Source: Nitrolancea sp040255925 (GTDB taxonomy: Bacteria > Chloroflexota > Chloroflexia > Thermomicrobiales > Thermomicrobiaceae). From it: DNA of 31,326 nucleotides. The position numbers were made by a program, and so were the translations under genes. The notes below the pieces were generated by a model. The model was not told where the DNA came from. It ran no database searches and was given only the letters and a program-made list of their open reading frames with translations. The DNA lies in assembly GCA_040255925.1 (NCBI GenBank), contig JBDZVX010000014.1:1-31326 (forward strand). The letters run 5' to 3'. The first letter of the stretch is position 1, and every line of letters starts with the position of its first letter. Positions 1 to 7,437 of this stretch are shown here, one piece after another.

Positions 1-1206
1 GGCGGCTTGACCTTGCTGTGGAGCATCTGGTGGCGTCGACGGCAAGACATTCCGCTGGAAGATCTCGGTCGGGATGTAAATGGTGCAGCAGGAGTTGGGA
101 ATATCCACAACGCCGCTGAGCCGTCCCTCCACGGGCGCCGAGCCAAGGATCATGTACGCCTGCGGGCCGCTGTAGCCAAACTTCTTGAGGTATTCGATGG
201 CGTTCAGACAGGCGCGCCGGTAGGCGATATCGGAATCGAGGTAGTGTTGCTTCCCTTGCTCATCAACCGAGATGCCCTGGAAGGCAAGGTATTCGCTGTA
301 CCGTGGCTCCTCCGGCCCCGGCTTGAAGATCGGATTGACCACGCTGTATTTGTTCATGCCGTCCTTAATGAGGTTGACCTCGAGGTCGATCCACCCCGCC
401 ATCTCGATGGCTCCGCAGAAGGTGATCTCTCCATCGCCCTGCGAGAAGTGAAGATCTCCCACCGAGAGGTTGGCTCCCCGGATATAGACCGGGAAGAAGA
501 CACGTGATCCACGGGACAGGTTCTTGATGTCCACGTTTCCACCATGCTCGCGCGGGGGTATGGTCCGGGCACCTTCTTTCGCGATCCGGTCGAATTCGGC
601 GCCCTTCAGCTTGCCGAGCACCGCAGAGTGCGGAGTTGGCGGCTCCGCCAGTGGCGGCACCCGGTTCGGGTTCGTCTCGATAAGCTGCTTCTCCCGGTAG
701 TTCCATTGATTGAGTAGATCCTGAGAAGGGGCCGTCCCCATCAGTCCAGGATGGGTAATCCCGGCAAAGCGCACGTCCGGAATATGCCGTGACGTGGCAT
801 AAATCCCCTGGAAATTCCAGACCGACTTGTAGGCATCCGGGTAGTGTTCGGTCAGGAATCCACCGCCGTTGGTTTTCGCAAAGATGCCGTTGTAGCCCCA
901 CTCCGAGAACGGGAAGGGCCCAATGTCGAGGATATCGACGACCAGGAGATCACCGGGCTCGGCGCCTTCGACCGCGATCGGTCCACTCAGCACATGAACC
1001 CGGGTGAGATCGACATCTCGTACATCGTTCGCACTGTCGTTATCGCCGATTTGCCCATCGGTCCATTCCAAGCATTCGATCCGGAAGACTTCTCCGGGTT
1101 TGACTGAGACAACCGCCGGGATATCCGGGTGCCAGCGATTGTGTCCGGGGACTTCTTGCTGATCCATTTTTTTCGATATGTCCACATGAAAGAGTACTCT
1201 TGGCAT
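1..1206 (-). CDS. fmdA: Formamidase (FmdA/AmdA family), 3' end cut by window edge
   Basis: Cytoplasmic amidase that hydrolyses formamide, and in some relatives acetamide, to formate and ammonia. The reverse strand is open from an ATG at 1206-1204 to the left edge, giving 402 residues. Known FmdA proteins are about 400-410 residues, so only a few C-terminal residues should be missing. The N-terminus reads MPRVLFHVDISKKMDQQ. Typical FmdA stretches are VHVLSGPIAVEGAEPGD, GYNGIFAKTNGGGFLTEHYP, a GITHPG segment, and the core motif LHFSQGDGEITFCGAIEM near residue 250. A GAGGGAG ribosome-binding site sits 6 bases before the ATG. It is divergent from the fmdB-like gene at 2074; fmdA and fmdB are also neighbours in Methylophilus. 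A candidate promoter is at 1435-1463. This is the FmdA/AmdA fold, not the nitrilase-type AmiF. Substrate choice between formamide and acetamide cannot be decided from sequence alone. Confidence 0.93.
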   Translation of the reverse strand, partial: MPRVLFHVDISKKMDQQEVPGHNRWHPDIPAVVSVKPGEVFRIECLEWTDGQIGDNDSANDVRDVDLTRVHVLSGPIAVEGAEPGDLLVVDILDIGPFPFSEWGYNGIFAKTNGGGFLTEHYPDAYKSVWNFQGIYATSRHIPDVRFAGITHPGLMGTAPSQDLLNQWNYREKQLIETNPNRVPPLAEPPTPHSAVLGKLKGAEFDRIAKEGARTIPPREHGGNVDIKNLSRGSRVFFPVYIRGANLSVGDLHFSQGDGEITFCGAIEMAGWIDLEVNLIKDGMNKYSVVNPIFKPGPEEPRYSEYLAFQGISVDEQGKQHYLDSDIAYRRACLNAIEYLKKFGYSGPQAYMILGSAPVEGRLSGVVDIPNSCCTIYIPTEIFQRNVLPSTPPDAPQQGQAA

Positions 1207-2073
1207 CGTCGTTCTCCCTCAATGTGTGGCAGACGGAAATCCAGTTAGGGCCGGGCGCCGGGCTCCGCGGCGCGCGGTCCGGCGACGTGGTGTCATTCCA
1301 GCAGGCGAAGCCTCCTTTCATTTCACCGGTTCATGATGGGAATACATGCACGGTATCGTGCCGTGAGGAACCGCGAGGTGATAGATAGTTGCGCGCGGAC
1401 CGTTCGTGTCTCCCATAGCATCCCCTATGCTTCTACCGTATGATCCCTGCTCCCGTGTGTCAATCAAAACAGCGAGAGGTGGCAGGACCGTAATGTGCCC
1501 GGTCCACGCCTCGCCCTAATCATTGCCATCCCGCGGTTCGTGGGGTGATGGGGGGAGTGGTGTCTCGCGTGAGGGAAAACCGCGTTATGTGTGGCATCAC
1601 CGGATGAGTAGACTGGGATCGCGACTTGATCACCGAACGCGCCTTGGTGCAGGCAATGAGCACGATCGTGGCGCGGCGTGGACCGGGTACTGGAGGTATC
1701 CAGCTCTCACCGCGCTCAGTCACCGGCGGCTCGCAGCCGATGATCGCGCACCGGCCGGAACCGGTCGCAGCCCGGCGCAAGAGTGCTTATCCATCGATGA
1801 CCAGCCTTGACTTGTGAAGCGGCGGTGCGGGGTGTCATAGCCTGGCTTGCTCATTTCCAGGGGATCAACCGGTGGACGCGGATCTACCAGGTTCGTCTCG
1901 CCTGACCGGGCGCCCGGTCATGACGACGCGGGAGGGATGCTCCCGGTTTGCGGGCATGGCATCTGCGGCAGCCGGAACAGACGCACTGATGGGACTGACC
2001 GGGAGGATTCGCGGTACGCGCGGTGCCCGGTACGGCCCCGGTGACAGGTACCGCGCGTACGGAAGGCTTCGAC
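1207..2073. other. Long divergent intergenic region between fmdA and fmdB
   Basis: About 870 bp between divergent genes. Short open frames exist on both strands, but none has a convincing ribosome-binding site, a recognisable domain or protein-like composition. Apart from the candidate fmdA promoter at 1435-1463, I see no RNA gene, repeat or further regulatory element. Confidence 0.5.
1435..1463 (-). promoter_or_regulatory. Candidate sigma-70 promoter for the formamidase gene
   Basis: On the reverse strand a perfect -35 TTGACA (1463-1458) is followed after 17 bases by TACGGT (1440-1435), which keeps the first TA and last T of a -10 box. It would give a leader of about 220 nt before fmdA. The -10 is weak, so confidence is moderate. 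Confidence 0.4.
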
Positions 2074-2361
2074 ATGCCGGTCTATGCGTTTCTCTGCGAA
2101 ACCTGCGGTTCGTTCGAGGTCCGCCGGCCATTTAGCCAGGCGAGTGATCCGGCGCAATGCCCACGATGCTGGGCTACCGCGACTCGCCTCTACACGGCCC
2201 CCAATGTCCCGAGAACGCCTCCGGCACTCGCGTCGGCAATGCTTCGCGCCGAGAAGAGCGCCCATGAGCCCGGGGTCGTGCGCCGCCTATCCGGCGGAGG
2301 TGCCGGGACAGCGCCAACGCCGCAGCGAGCCACCGGCCGACCCTGGCAGATCGGTCATTAG
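2074..2361 (+). CDS. fmdB: FmdB-type zinc-ribbon protein
   Basis: Small protein of 95 residues whose N-terminus MPVYAFLCETCGSFEV is the hallmark of the FmdB zinc-ribbon family, usually annotated as putative regulatory protein. The metal ligands would be C8/C11 (CETC) and C29/C32 (CPRC). The C-terminal half is Ala/Gly/Pro-rich and probably disordered. I chose the ATG at 2074 because it begins the conserved MPxYxFxC start and has GGAAGG 7 bases upstream; a longer in-frame extension to 2023 adds nothing conserved. In Methylophilus, FmdB was proposed to regulate the formamidase gene, and here it faces away from fmdA, so a related role is plausible. The family is widespread outside formamidase loci, and its molecular function is not settled. 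Confidence 0.85.
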   Translation: MPVYAFLCETCGSFEVRRPFSQASDPAQCPRCWATATRLYTAPNVPRTPPALASAMLRAEKSAHEPGVVRRLSGGGAGTAPTPQRATGRPWQIGH

Positions 2362-2394
2362 CGAAAACCTCGACATCGTCAGCCTCGTGTCGCT

Positions 2395-2433
2395 CCCCTC
2401 TCCCAATTCCGGGAGAGGGGCTGGGGGTGAGGG
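2395..2433. repeat. Palindromic intergenic repeat, copy 1
   Basis: A perfect 10-bp stem, CCCCTCTCCC (2395-2404) and GGGAGAGGGG (2411-2420), with loop AATTCC, followed by CTGGGGGTGAGGG. A second copy with the same order of parts is at 27605-27642. It sits between the convergent ends of the fmdB-like gene and the 137-residue gene, where it could also act as a bidirectional terminator. This type of CCCTCTCCC/GGGTGAGGG hairpin is a dispersed REP-like element in many bacteria. Confidence 0.75.
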
Positions 2434-2461
2434 TAAAATTTGGAATCGATCTGGGGCTGGT

Positions 2462-2875
2462 CTACTTGACCGCCTGTGGTTGGTACGTTGGGGCCTTATC
2501 CCGGATCAGGTTCTTGATCTGCTCCGGCGAATGCTCGCTCAGACTGGCAACCCAAACCGTGTTCTGAACGTACAGATTGATATCGAACGTAAATGCCTCG
2601 CGTCGTTCGATGTCTCGCCACCAGTCGTAGAGTGCGTCTACCCAGTTGAGCCCGGTGGCTTCGACCCGGAAGAGGGATACCCCCTGCCCTTTTAGGTACG
2701 CCAGCGCCTCGCCGAAGTAGACCTTTGCTTCACCGGTCGATTCGATCGATGTCTTGATGCCCTCAAAGTGACGGGGGACCGAGCGGAGTGTGAAGAGCCA
2801 AGCCCCCGGCTTGCTCGGGCGATCGAGCTTTGGCGGCTCCTTTTCCGGGACTGGTTTGCGGCCGAACAATCCCAT
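2462..2875 (-). CDS. Conserved-looking hypothetical protein
   Basis: A 137-residue soluble protein that I do not recognise. It starts MGLFGRKPVPEKEPP, a short basic/proline-rich N-terminus, followed by a compact alpha/beta-looking domain with several aromatic residues (WLFTLRSVPRHFEGIK, LNWVDALYDWWRDIERRE). No signal peptide, membrane segment or metal motif is visible. GGAGGAG lies 7 bases before the ATG at 2875, which supports the start. It is convergent with the fmdB-like gene and separated from it by a hairpin repeat. A weak promoter-like pair (TTGTCT at 3003-2998, TAGAAC about 18 bases downstream) lies on the same strand. The well-placed ribosome-binding site and normal composition argue that the gene is real; the function is unknown. 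Confidence 0.7.
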   Translation of the reverse strand: MGLFGRKPVPEKEPPKLDRPSKPGAWLFTLRSVPRHFEGIKTSIESTGEAKVYFGEALAYLKGQGVSLFRVEATGLNWVDALYDWWRDIERREAFTFDINLYVQNTVWVASLSEHSPEQIKNLIRDKAPTYQPQAVK

Positions 2876-3216
2876 TGTCTCTCTCCTCCGGACGATTCAT
2901 CCGCGGGGACATACAGTCTCATCGAACTGCGGCGGACAGCCGTCTGCCGGAGGTTGAACACCGTGGCCGGCAGGTTCTATTCAGTCTGTAGTGTACCAGA
3001 CAAGCTGTCAGGTTTGAACGCGGGGATACTGCGGCATCGCTGGGGCGCTGGCGGTCGGTATCGGAGACTGGGAGATGCTCCGGCACGCGGCTTGCCGGAA
3101 CTGTTGCCGATGGAACGCCATCGTGTACGCCGGTCGCAACATCGGAGAACGGGTCACCGGAATTGGGAAACGTCCGGCGTTCGTGGCTCGTGGATGCATC
3201 GTGAAGGAGCCATGCG
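2876..3216. other. Intergenic region between divergent unknown genes
   Basis: About 340 bp. Apart from a weak reverse-strand promoter-like pair near 2974-3003, I see no RNA gene, repeat or credible small coding region. Confidence 0.4.
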
Positions 3217-3564
3217 ATGAATGAGACGCGTGGGCTGTCGCTCGGCGCGGCATTGAAGCAGATCGCTCAACGAATGGCCGACCGCCTCACCACGATCGGA
3301 AACGTTGAGGACCTTCACGTGCTCATCAACCACGGACGCGGCGCCCGGCGTGAGCTGGAGGAGCTCCAGCGGCTCTACTCACAACTCGGTAGCGAGGCGA
3401 TCAATAACCCGGTCGTCGCCACGGGCTTTTCCCGTGATATCGAATCCGCGCTGGATCAGGTCAGCCTGGCGCTTGGCCGGGCGACCACGTTTGAAGAGAT
3501 CCGGGAACGGCTCACGATCGCGTTGATTCTTGGGACCGAGGTCGCCAATGACCTCCGCGGGTAG
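3217..3564 (+). CDS. Small helical hypothetical protein
   Basis: A 115-residue protein without a recognisable family. It is rich in Leu, Ala, Arg and Glu with heptad-like spacing (LKQIAQRMADRLTTIGNVEDLHV, ARRELEELQRLYSQLG, IESALDQVSLALGRATTFEEI) and should be nearly all helical, possibly a small helical bundle. No signal peptide, membrane span or cysteine is seen. The ATG at 3217 is preceded by AAGGAG at 7 bases. It stands alone, followed by about 280 bp without a gene before the MgtC-like gene. The function is unknown. Confidence 0.65.
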   Translation: MNETRGLSLGAALKQIAQRMADRLTTIGNVEDLHVLINHGRGARRELEELQRLYSQLGSEAINNPVVATGFSRDIESALDQVSLALGRATTFEEIRERLTIALILGTEVANDLRG

Positions 3565-3842
3565 GTCCATAGCGGCCCATAAGATCATCTCCTTTCACCA
3601 CCGCGATTACCCCCAGATACCCATGAATATCTCCTTGGTGATGACGGCTATCCGGGTGCGGGTAGCATCTCCAACCTCTCCAGCGACCAGCCGGTACCCC
3701 GGCGCGGGAGGGCGCAGTCCTATCCAGTCGCCATCACAGGCGTAGCCAGCACGGTTCGGAGCGATACTTGCTAAATGAGATATGGTTGAGATGTCCACAA
3801 TCGACGTAACGATACAGAGGTGAATCCGAAAGGTGACGGTAG

Positions 3843-4319
3843 GTGACGGAACTCGAAGCTCTGCTGCGAATCCTCGTTGCGGTTGCGCTCGGGGCGATGT
3901 TTGGCCTTGAACGGGAGCTTACCGACAAGCCGGCAGGACTCCGCACCTATATGCTGGTCGCCGAAGGTGCCGCGCTGTTCATGATCGGGTCGATCCTGCT
4001 TGCTCAGGAACTCGTCCCGGCAGGAGGTGGGGTCGCTCCCGATCCGACACGCATCCCCGTGGGAATTGTCACTGGGGTCGGCTTTCTCGGAGCCGGCGTG
4101 ATCTTTCGGTCCCGGGATCGTATCCTAGGAATTACCACCGCCGCCAGCATCTGGGTTGTCGCGGCTGTCGGAATGCTCGCCGGGGCGGGCTACTATATCA
4201 CTGCCGTCGGTGGGACCGTGGTTGGTCTGCTCACGCTTTCCGCGTTGCGGATTCTGGAGCGCCAAATCGTGGCGAAAGTCCCATCAACAAAAGACACCAA
4301 CGGCATGGAGGATGATTGA
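3843..4319 (+). CDS. MgtC/SapB-family inner-membrane protein
   Basis: Integral membrane protein of 158 residues from the MgtC/SapB family, whose founding member affects magnesium homeostasis and acid or stress survival. The family core is clear: RILVAVALGAMFGLERE near residue 8, the conserved KPAGLRTYMLVAEGAALF, then GIVTGVGFLGAGVIFR and GITTAASIWVVAAVGMLAGAG. Four to five hydrophobic helices are expected, with a short polar C-terminal tail (KVPSTKDTNGMEDD). It lacks the C-terminal ACT-like domain of true MgtC, so it fits the short MgtC/SapB type. The start is GTG at 3843, preceded by a tandem AGGTGACGG repeat that could serve as the ribosome-binding site. It ends 3 bp from the stop of the convergent trmH-type gene. 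Transport activity is not established for the family. Confidence 0.85.
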   Translation: MTELEALLRILVAVALGAMFGLERELTDKPAGLRTYMLVAEGAALFMIGSILLAQELVPAGGGVAPDPTRIPVGIVTGVGFLGAGVIFRSRDRILGITTAASIWVVAAVGMLAGAGYYITAVGGTVVGLLTLSALRILERQIVAKVPSTKDTNGMEDD

Positions 4320-4322
4320 GTG

Positions 4323-4955
4323 CTAGCCGGGATTCCGGTGCTCGCGCTCGAGCCAGTGCCGCATTTGTGCTTCGATCTGGTCACGCGGAAGCTTCGGCCG
4401 GTAGTATCCGCCGGCGGCTCGGCGTTGACGCAACACTTCATAGAGCGAAACCGCGCAGGCGACGGAGATATTGAGACTCTGGACCATACCCATCATCGGG
4501 ATGATCATGCCACCGTCAGCCTTTTGACGTGCGTCCTCCGAGACGCCCCGCTGCTCGTTCCCAAACACGAGGGCGACCGGTCCCGTCAGATCGAGGGAGA
4601 ACAGATCCCCGGCATCCGCATCGAAATAGGTGGCGTAGATGGTGAAGCCCTGCCGGCGCAGTTCGGCGTAGGCGGCGTTAATATCCGGATGAAAGCGTAC
4701 GTCCAGCCATTTCACCGCGCTGGCTGAGCTTAGGCGGCTCAACGACGGGCGCTCTTCGGTGGTATAGACGAGGTGGACGACCGGAATTCCAACTGCTTCG
4801 CAGGAGCGGAGGACCGCGCTGACATTATGAGGATCATGGACATCCTCAATGACGACGGTCAGATCGGGCTGTCGCCGCTCTAAGACGTCGATCATCCGCT
4901 GGCGACGCCGCTCGGTGATTGGCCTGGTACGGTCCCGGTCAAATTCATTCGGCAT
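4323..4955 (-). CDS. TrmH/SpoU-family RNA 2'-O-methyltransferase
   Basis: SAM-dependent 2'-O-ribose methyltransferase of the SPOUT class, 210 residues, with the three SpoU motifs. Motif 1 is VIEDVHDPHNVSAVLRSCEA (residues 35-54), motif 2 ALVFGNEQRGVSEDA, and motif 3 IPMMGMVQSLNISVACAVSL, which form the trefoil knot that binds SAM. The basic N-terminus (ERRRQRMIDVLERRQPDL) and overall length are closest to TrmH, which methylates G18 of tRNA, but the exact target cannot be proven here. No ribosome-binding site precedes the ATG at 4955. Instead a -10 TAGAAT lies at 4967-4962, so transcription would begin at or next to the start codon and the message may be leaderless. It is divergent from the midA-type gene and convergent with the mgtC-like gene. 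Confidence 0.88.
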   Translation of the reverse strand: MPNEFDRDRTRPITERRRQRMIDVLERRQPDLTVVIEDVHDPHNVSAVLRSCEAVGIPVVHLVYTTEERPSLSRLSSASAVKWLDVRFHPDINAAYAELRRQGFTIYATYFDADAGDLFSLDLTGPVALVFGNEQRGVSEDARQKADGGMIIPMMGMVQSLNISVACAVSLYEVLRQRRAAGGYYRPKLPRDQIEAQMRHWLEREHRNPG

Positions 4956-4961
4956 TGCCTG

Positions 4962-4990
4962 ATTCTACGGATCGGCACGCACCAGAGCAA
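4962..4990 (-). promoter_or_regulatory. Candidate leaderless promoter of the trmH-type gene
   Basis: Reverse strand: -35 TTGCTC (4990-4985), 17-base spacer, -10 TAGAAT (4967-4962). The ATG at 4955 falls 7 bases after the -10, the expected transcription start, and there is no Shine-Dalgarno sequence. Confidence 0.5.
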
Positions 4991-5024
4991 CTGAACCGGA
5001 GCGGAAGGATGTCTCGCCGGAAGG

Positions 5025-5055
5025 TTGCCGGACGTCGGGCCGGGATGGGTACAAT
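5025..5055 (+). promoter_or_regulatory. Candidate leaderless promoter of the midA-type gene
   Basis: Forward strand: TTGCCG (5025-5030), 19-base spacer, TACAAT (5050-5055). The ATG at 5062 is 7 bases after the -10 with no Shine-Dalgarno. The long spacer weakens the call, but the geometry mirrors the divergent trmH promoter. Confidence 0.4.
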
Positions 5056-5061
5056 CCAGAC

Positions 5062-6219
5062 ATGAATACACCAGAGCAGGAACGTTGGAAAGAAAGTCAT
5101 CAGCCTCTCGTCGAGCTGATCAAGGCTCTGATTGAACGGGAAGGGCGGATTACCTTCGCCCGGTTTATGGAGCTTGCGCTCTATCATCCCCGGTATGGCT
5201 ACTATCAGACCACGGCCATCCGTCCGGGACGAACCGGAGATTTCATCACGTCGCCCGAGGCACACCCGATCTTCGGCCATACGCTGGCCCGGCAGCTTGA
5301 TGAGATGTGGCGGATCATCGATCGCCCGGACCCGTTCACCCTGCGAGAGTATGGAGCGGGCACAGGCACCCTGGCGCTGGCAATTCTGACCGGCCTTCAG
5401 TCGGATCGATCCGGCCTCCTGGATGCGATCCGCTACGAGCCGGTAGAAACCAGTCCCGCCCGCCGGGCCGATCTCTTGGACCGGCTGGAGGCGGCTGGCT
5501 TCGGCGCCTTCGTGCAGGAACCCCTCCCAGATACCCGGATCTTCGGCTGTGTGCTCGCCAACGAGGTTATTGACGCCTTCCCGGTTCACCGCGTGGTATT
5601 CCAGCACGGCCAGCTCTGGGAGATCTATGTCACCTGGCACGATGGCTGGTTCGCGGATGAGCTTGGACCGCCCTCGACCCCGGACTTGGCTGGCCACTTC
5701 GAGCGTGAAGGGGTGACGTTGCTCGAAGGGCAACACGCTGAGGTCAACCTGGGCGCGGCTGGCTGGGTTGCCGAGGTTGCGGCCGGACTCGAACGTGGCT
5801 ACACGCTGGTCATCGATTACGGCTACCCGGCCCAGCAGTTGTACGGGCCGGAACGGTGTGACGGCACGCTCAAGGCGTACTATCGCCATGGGGTCCATCT
5901 TGATCCGTACCGTGCGGTCGGTGAGCAGGACTTGACCGCACATGTCGACTTCACCACGTTGCAGCAGGCGGCCGAACAATTTGGACTAACCACCCTTGGA
6001 CTCACCACGCAGGCGGAGTTCCTCACCGGTGCCGGTATCGGCGAACTGCTGGTAGCGATGCAACAGGAACCGGGAATGACCGCCGAACGCTATCTCGGCG
6101 CCCGTGCCACGGTCGCCCGGCTAATCGACCCGGGCGGGATGGGGCGGTTTCGCGTCCTCGCCCTGGGACGTGGGATCGGACCGGACGTCCGCCTGCGCGG
6201 TCTCCAGCGGCTTCTCTGA
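5062..6219 (+). CDS. MidA/NDUFAF7-type class I SAM methyltransferase (DUF185)
   Basis: A 385-residue SAM-dependent methyltransferase of the MidA family. Eukaryotic relatives (NDUFAF7) methylate an arginine of a respiratory complex I subunit; the bacterial substrate is generally unknown. Visible family signatures are the N-terminal ITFARFMELALYHPRYGYY and GDFITSPEAHPIFGHTLARQ, the SAM-binding loop LREYGAGTGTLALAIL (about residues 94-109), the RYEPVETSPARRADLL segment holding the acidic SAM-ribose ligand, ANEVIDAFPVHRVV, and the late VIDYGYPAQQLYGPERCDGT. Length is normal for the family. The start is the ATG at 5062; there is no ribosome-binding site, and a -10 box ends 6 bases before it, so translation may be leaderless. 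No complex I genes are nearby, so the context does not identify the target. Confidence 0.9.
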   Translation: MNTPEQERWKESHQPLVELIKALIEREGRITFARFMELALYHPRYGYYQTTAIRPGRTGDFITSPEAHPIFGHTLARQLDEMWRIIDRPDPFTLREYGAGTGTLALAILTGLQSDRSGLLDAIRYEPVETSPARRADLLDRLEAAGFGAFVQEPLPDTRIFGCVLANEVIDAFPVHRVVFQHGQLWEIYVTWHDGWFADELGPPSTPDLAGHFEREGVTLLEGQHAEVNLGAAGWVAEVAAGLERGYTLVIDYGYPAQQLYGPERCDGTLKAYYRHGVHLDPYRAVGEQDLTAHVDFTTLQQAAEQFGLTTLGLTTQAEFLTGAGIGELLVAMQQEPGMTAERYLGARATVARLIDPGGMGRFRVLALGRGIGPDVRLRGLQRLL

Positions 6220-6279
6220 TGCCTGGCCGTGGCTGCGTGCGGACCTCCGTAGGGTTGCGATTCGCCGGGAGTGTGGCGT

Positions 6280-6288
6280 TGTTATACT
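6280..6288 (+). promoter_or_regulatory. Extended -10 promoter, redoxin gene
   Basis: TGTTATACT at 6280-6288 matches the extended -10 consensus TGnTATAAT at 8 of the 9 positions, the n being free. No good -35 is visible, which extended -10 promoters tolerate. It would give a leader of about 110 nt before the ATG at 6407. Confidence 0.45.
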
Positions 6289-6406
6289 GCCCGTTTACTG
6301 CATGTACGCGAGAGTGGTAAGTTAAGCTGGGCGGTTCATGTCCGTGGCGGCAACGAAATGCCGGAGCCCGGTGTTCGATCCGGAATGAGCGTAAAGGACG
6401 GAACGT

Positions 6407-6916
6407 ATGACGGTGGTACAGGCGAATTCGACACAGTTCAGGGGCGCGCGGACACCCGGACGGGGTGAGCAGATCATCGATTTTTCGGCCCCGACACCGG
6501 ATGGCGCGATCTTGCGCAGCCGCGACGTCTACTATCTGCGCCGCAACCTGGCGCTTGTCTTCACCCACGGACCGGAGTGCCAGGGTTGCCGTGCTCTCCT
6601 GCGTGACCTGACAGCCGAGCGCGCGTCCGTCCGAAAAGAGGATGGTGAGATCCTCGCGGTGATTCCGGGAAGCCGGGCAGTAGTGGGACAGCTACGGGAC
6701 GAACTCGAGCTCTCCTATCCGGTCGTGGCCGATGAGGAGTGCACCGTTTTCCAGCGGTACCGCCTGGTAACGCCGGATGGCGGTCTCCGCGCGGCGATCT
6801 TCGCCACCGACCGCTACGGGACAGTCTTCGAGCCCTCGATCGCGAACGATGCTCACGAAATGATGCCGGCGGAAGAGATCCCCGGCTGGCTCGAATTCAT
6901 CGCCTGTGAATGCTAG
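6407..6916 (+). CDS. Redoxin / AhpC-TSA-like thioredoxin-fold protein
   Basis: A 169-residue cytoplasmic thioredoxin-fold protein resembling the peroxiredoxin/redoxin group, likely a thiol-disulfide or peroxide-linked enzyme. The fold pattern is IIDFSAPTPDGAILRSRDVY, then ALVFTHGPECQGCRALLRDL with C-x2-C (CQGC) at about residues 59-62, then the EILAVIPGS strand, LSYPVVADEECTVFQRYRLV, and a final strand GLRAAIFATDRYGTVFEP. A separate C-terminal CEC ends the chain. The spacing looks more like a CxxC redoxin than a classical PxxxT/SxxC peroxiredoxin, so peroxidase activity is uncertain. The ATG at 6407 has AAAGGA at 8 bases. The gene is monocistronic, with an extended -10 promoter upstream and a long gene-free region downstream. 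Confidence 0.78.
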   Translation: MTVVQANSTQFRGARTPGRGEQIIDFSAPTPDGAILRSRDVYYLRRNLALVFTHGPECQGCRALLRDLTAERASVRKEDGEILAVIPGSRAVVGQLRDELELSYPVVADEECTVFQRYRLVTPDGGLRAAIFATDRYGTVFEPSIANDAHEMMPAEEIPGWLEFIACEC

Positions 6917-7109
6917 CGGGCGAGACCAGAGTGTGGGTGGCGGATCGACAGCCGCGTGAGGCCGATCCGGAATTTAACTGTCGAGTCCGCCATGCCATTT
7001 CACCTGGACGATGACGGATCTTAAATGCCACCTCGCCGCGTTAGGTACCCATCACGCGCCGTCCCGTATACCAAAGCTGCCAACCATAGACAAGGTACTT
7101 TAGTACTCG

Positions 7110-7136
7110 CGACAAGGGCTAGTCGTCCCCTTGTCG
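7110..7136. promoter_or_regulatory. Operator-like perfect inverted repeat over a -35 box
   Basis: CGACAAGGG (7110-7118) and CCCTTGTCG (7128-7136) form a perfect 9-bp inverted repeat with a 9-base centre. The right arm contains the -35 hexamer of the promoter at 7131-7159, the typical place for a repressor site. The XRE-family regulator starting at 7438 is an obvious candidate ligand, but that is inference. Confidence 0.5.
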
Positions 7137-7159
7137 AGCACGGCTCGGCATGGTATCTT
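7131..7159 (+). promoter_or_regulatory. Candidate sigma-70 promoter for the 7166-7288 transcript
   Basis: -35 TTGTCG (7131-7136), 17-base spacer, -10 TATCTT (7154-7159). Transcription would start around 7166, about 120 nt before a strong intrinsic terminator. Confidence 0.45.
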
Positions 7160-7165
7160 CTCATA

Positions 7166-7288
7166 AAAGGGATTGACGAGACCAACAAACAAACGGCGGC
7201 AATGATGCGCAGGTTGTAATGTGGGCACCTGATCTGCGCTGAGCCAGTGGTGCAACCGGCCGATGGAATTCATCGGGCCGGTTTTTGC
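7166..7288 (+). ncRNA. Candidate small RNA or attenuator leader
   Basis: This stretch lies between a promoter-like pair and an intrinsic terminator and has no convincing coding frame, so it would yield a discrete transcript of roughly 120 nt. GGTTG (7212-7216) can pair with CAACC (7253-7257), and GCACC further in can pair with GGTGC. That fold takes up the left arm of the terminator (AACC at 7254-7257), so a terminator/antiterminator switch controlling the XRE gene at 7438 is possible. I do not recognise a known RNA family. Between the redoxin stop at 6916 and the XRE start I see no other gene. Confidence 0.4.
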
Positions 7289-7290
7289 TT
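7254..7290 (+). terminator. Intrinsic terminator upstream of the XRE gene
   Basis: AACCGGCCGATG (7254-7265) pairs with CATC (7271-7274) and GGCCGGTT (7276-7283), leaving one bulged G and a GAATT loop. The arm runs directly into a T run (7282-7286) and further T-rich sequence. Confidence 0.75.
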
Positions 7291-7437
7291 TTTCCCACGG
7301 TGGACTTGCCGATCAAGTGTTTTGGTCTCGCTCAAACGGATAGTCGCCGGCGACTCCAGCGGAAAAGGGGACCGAATGGGGAGCCGCAGGAATCGAGCGA
7401 CCGGTAAACCCAGTCATGGGGCAGTGTGGAGGCACAG

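Noticed and set aside
1523..2044. Several short overlapping frames upstream of fmdB
   Set aside because: Mutually overlapping, arginine-rich, without ribosome-binding sites; typical of non-coding high-GC DNA.
4945..5979. Long reverse-strand open frame of 344 codons
   Set aside because: It lies antisense to the clearly identified MidA-type gene at 5062-6219; its product shows no family features. High GC produces such shadows.
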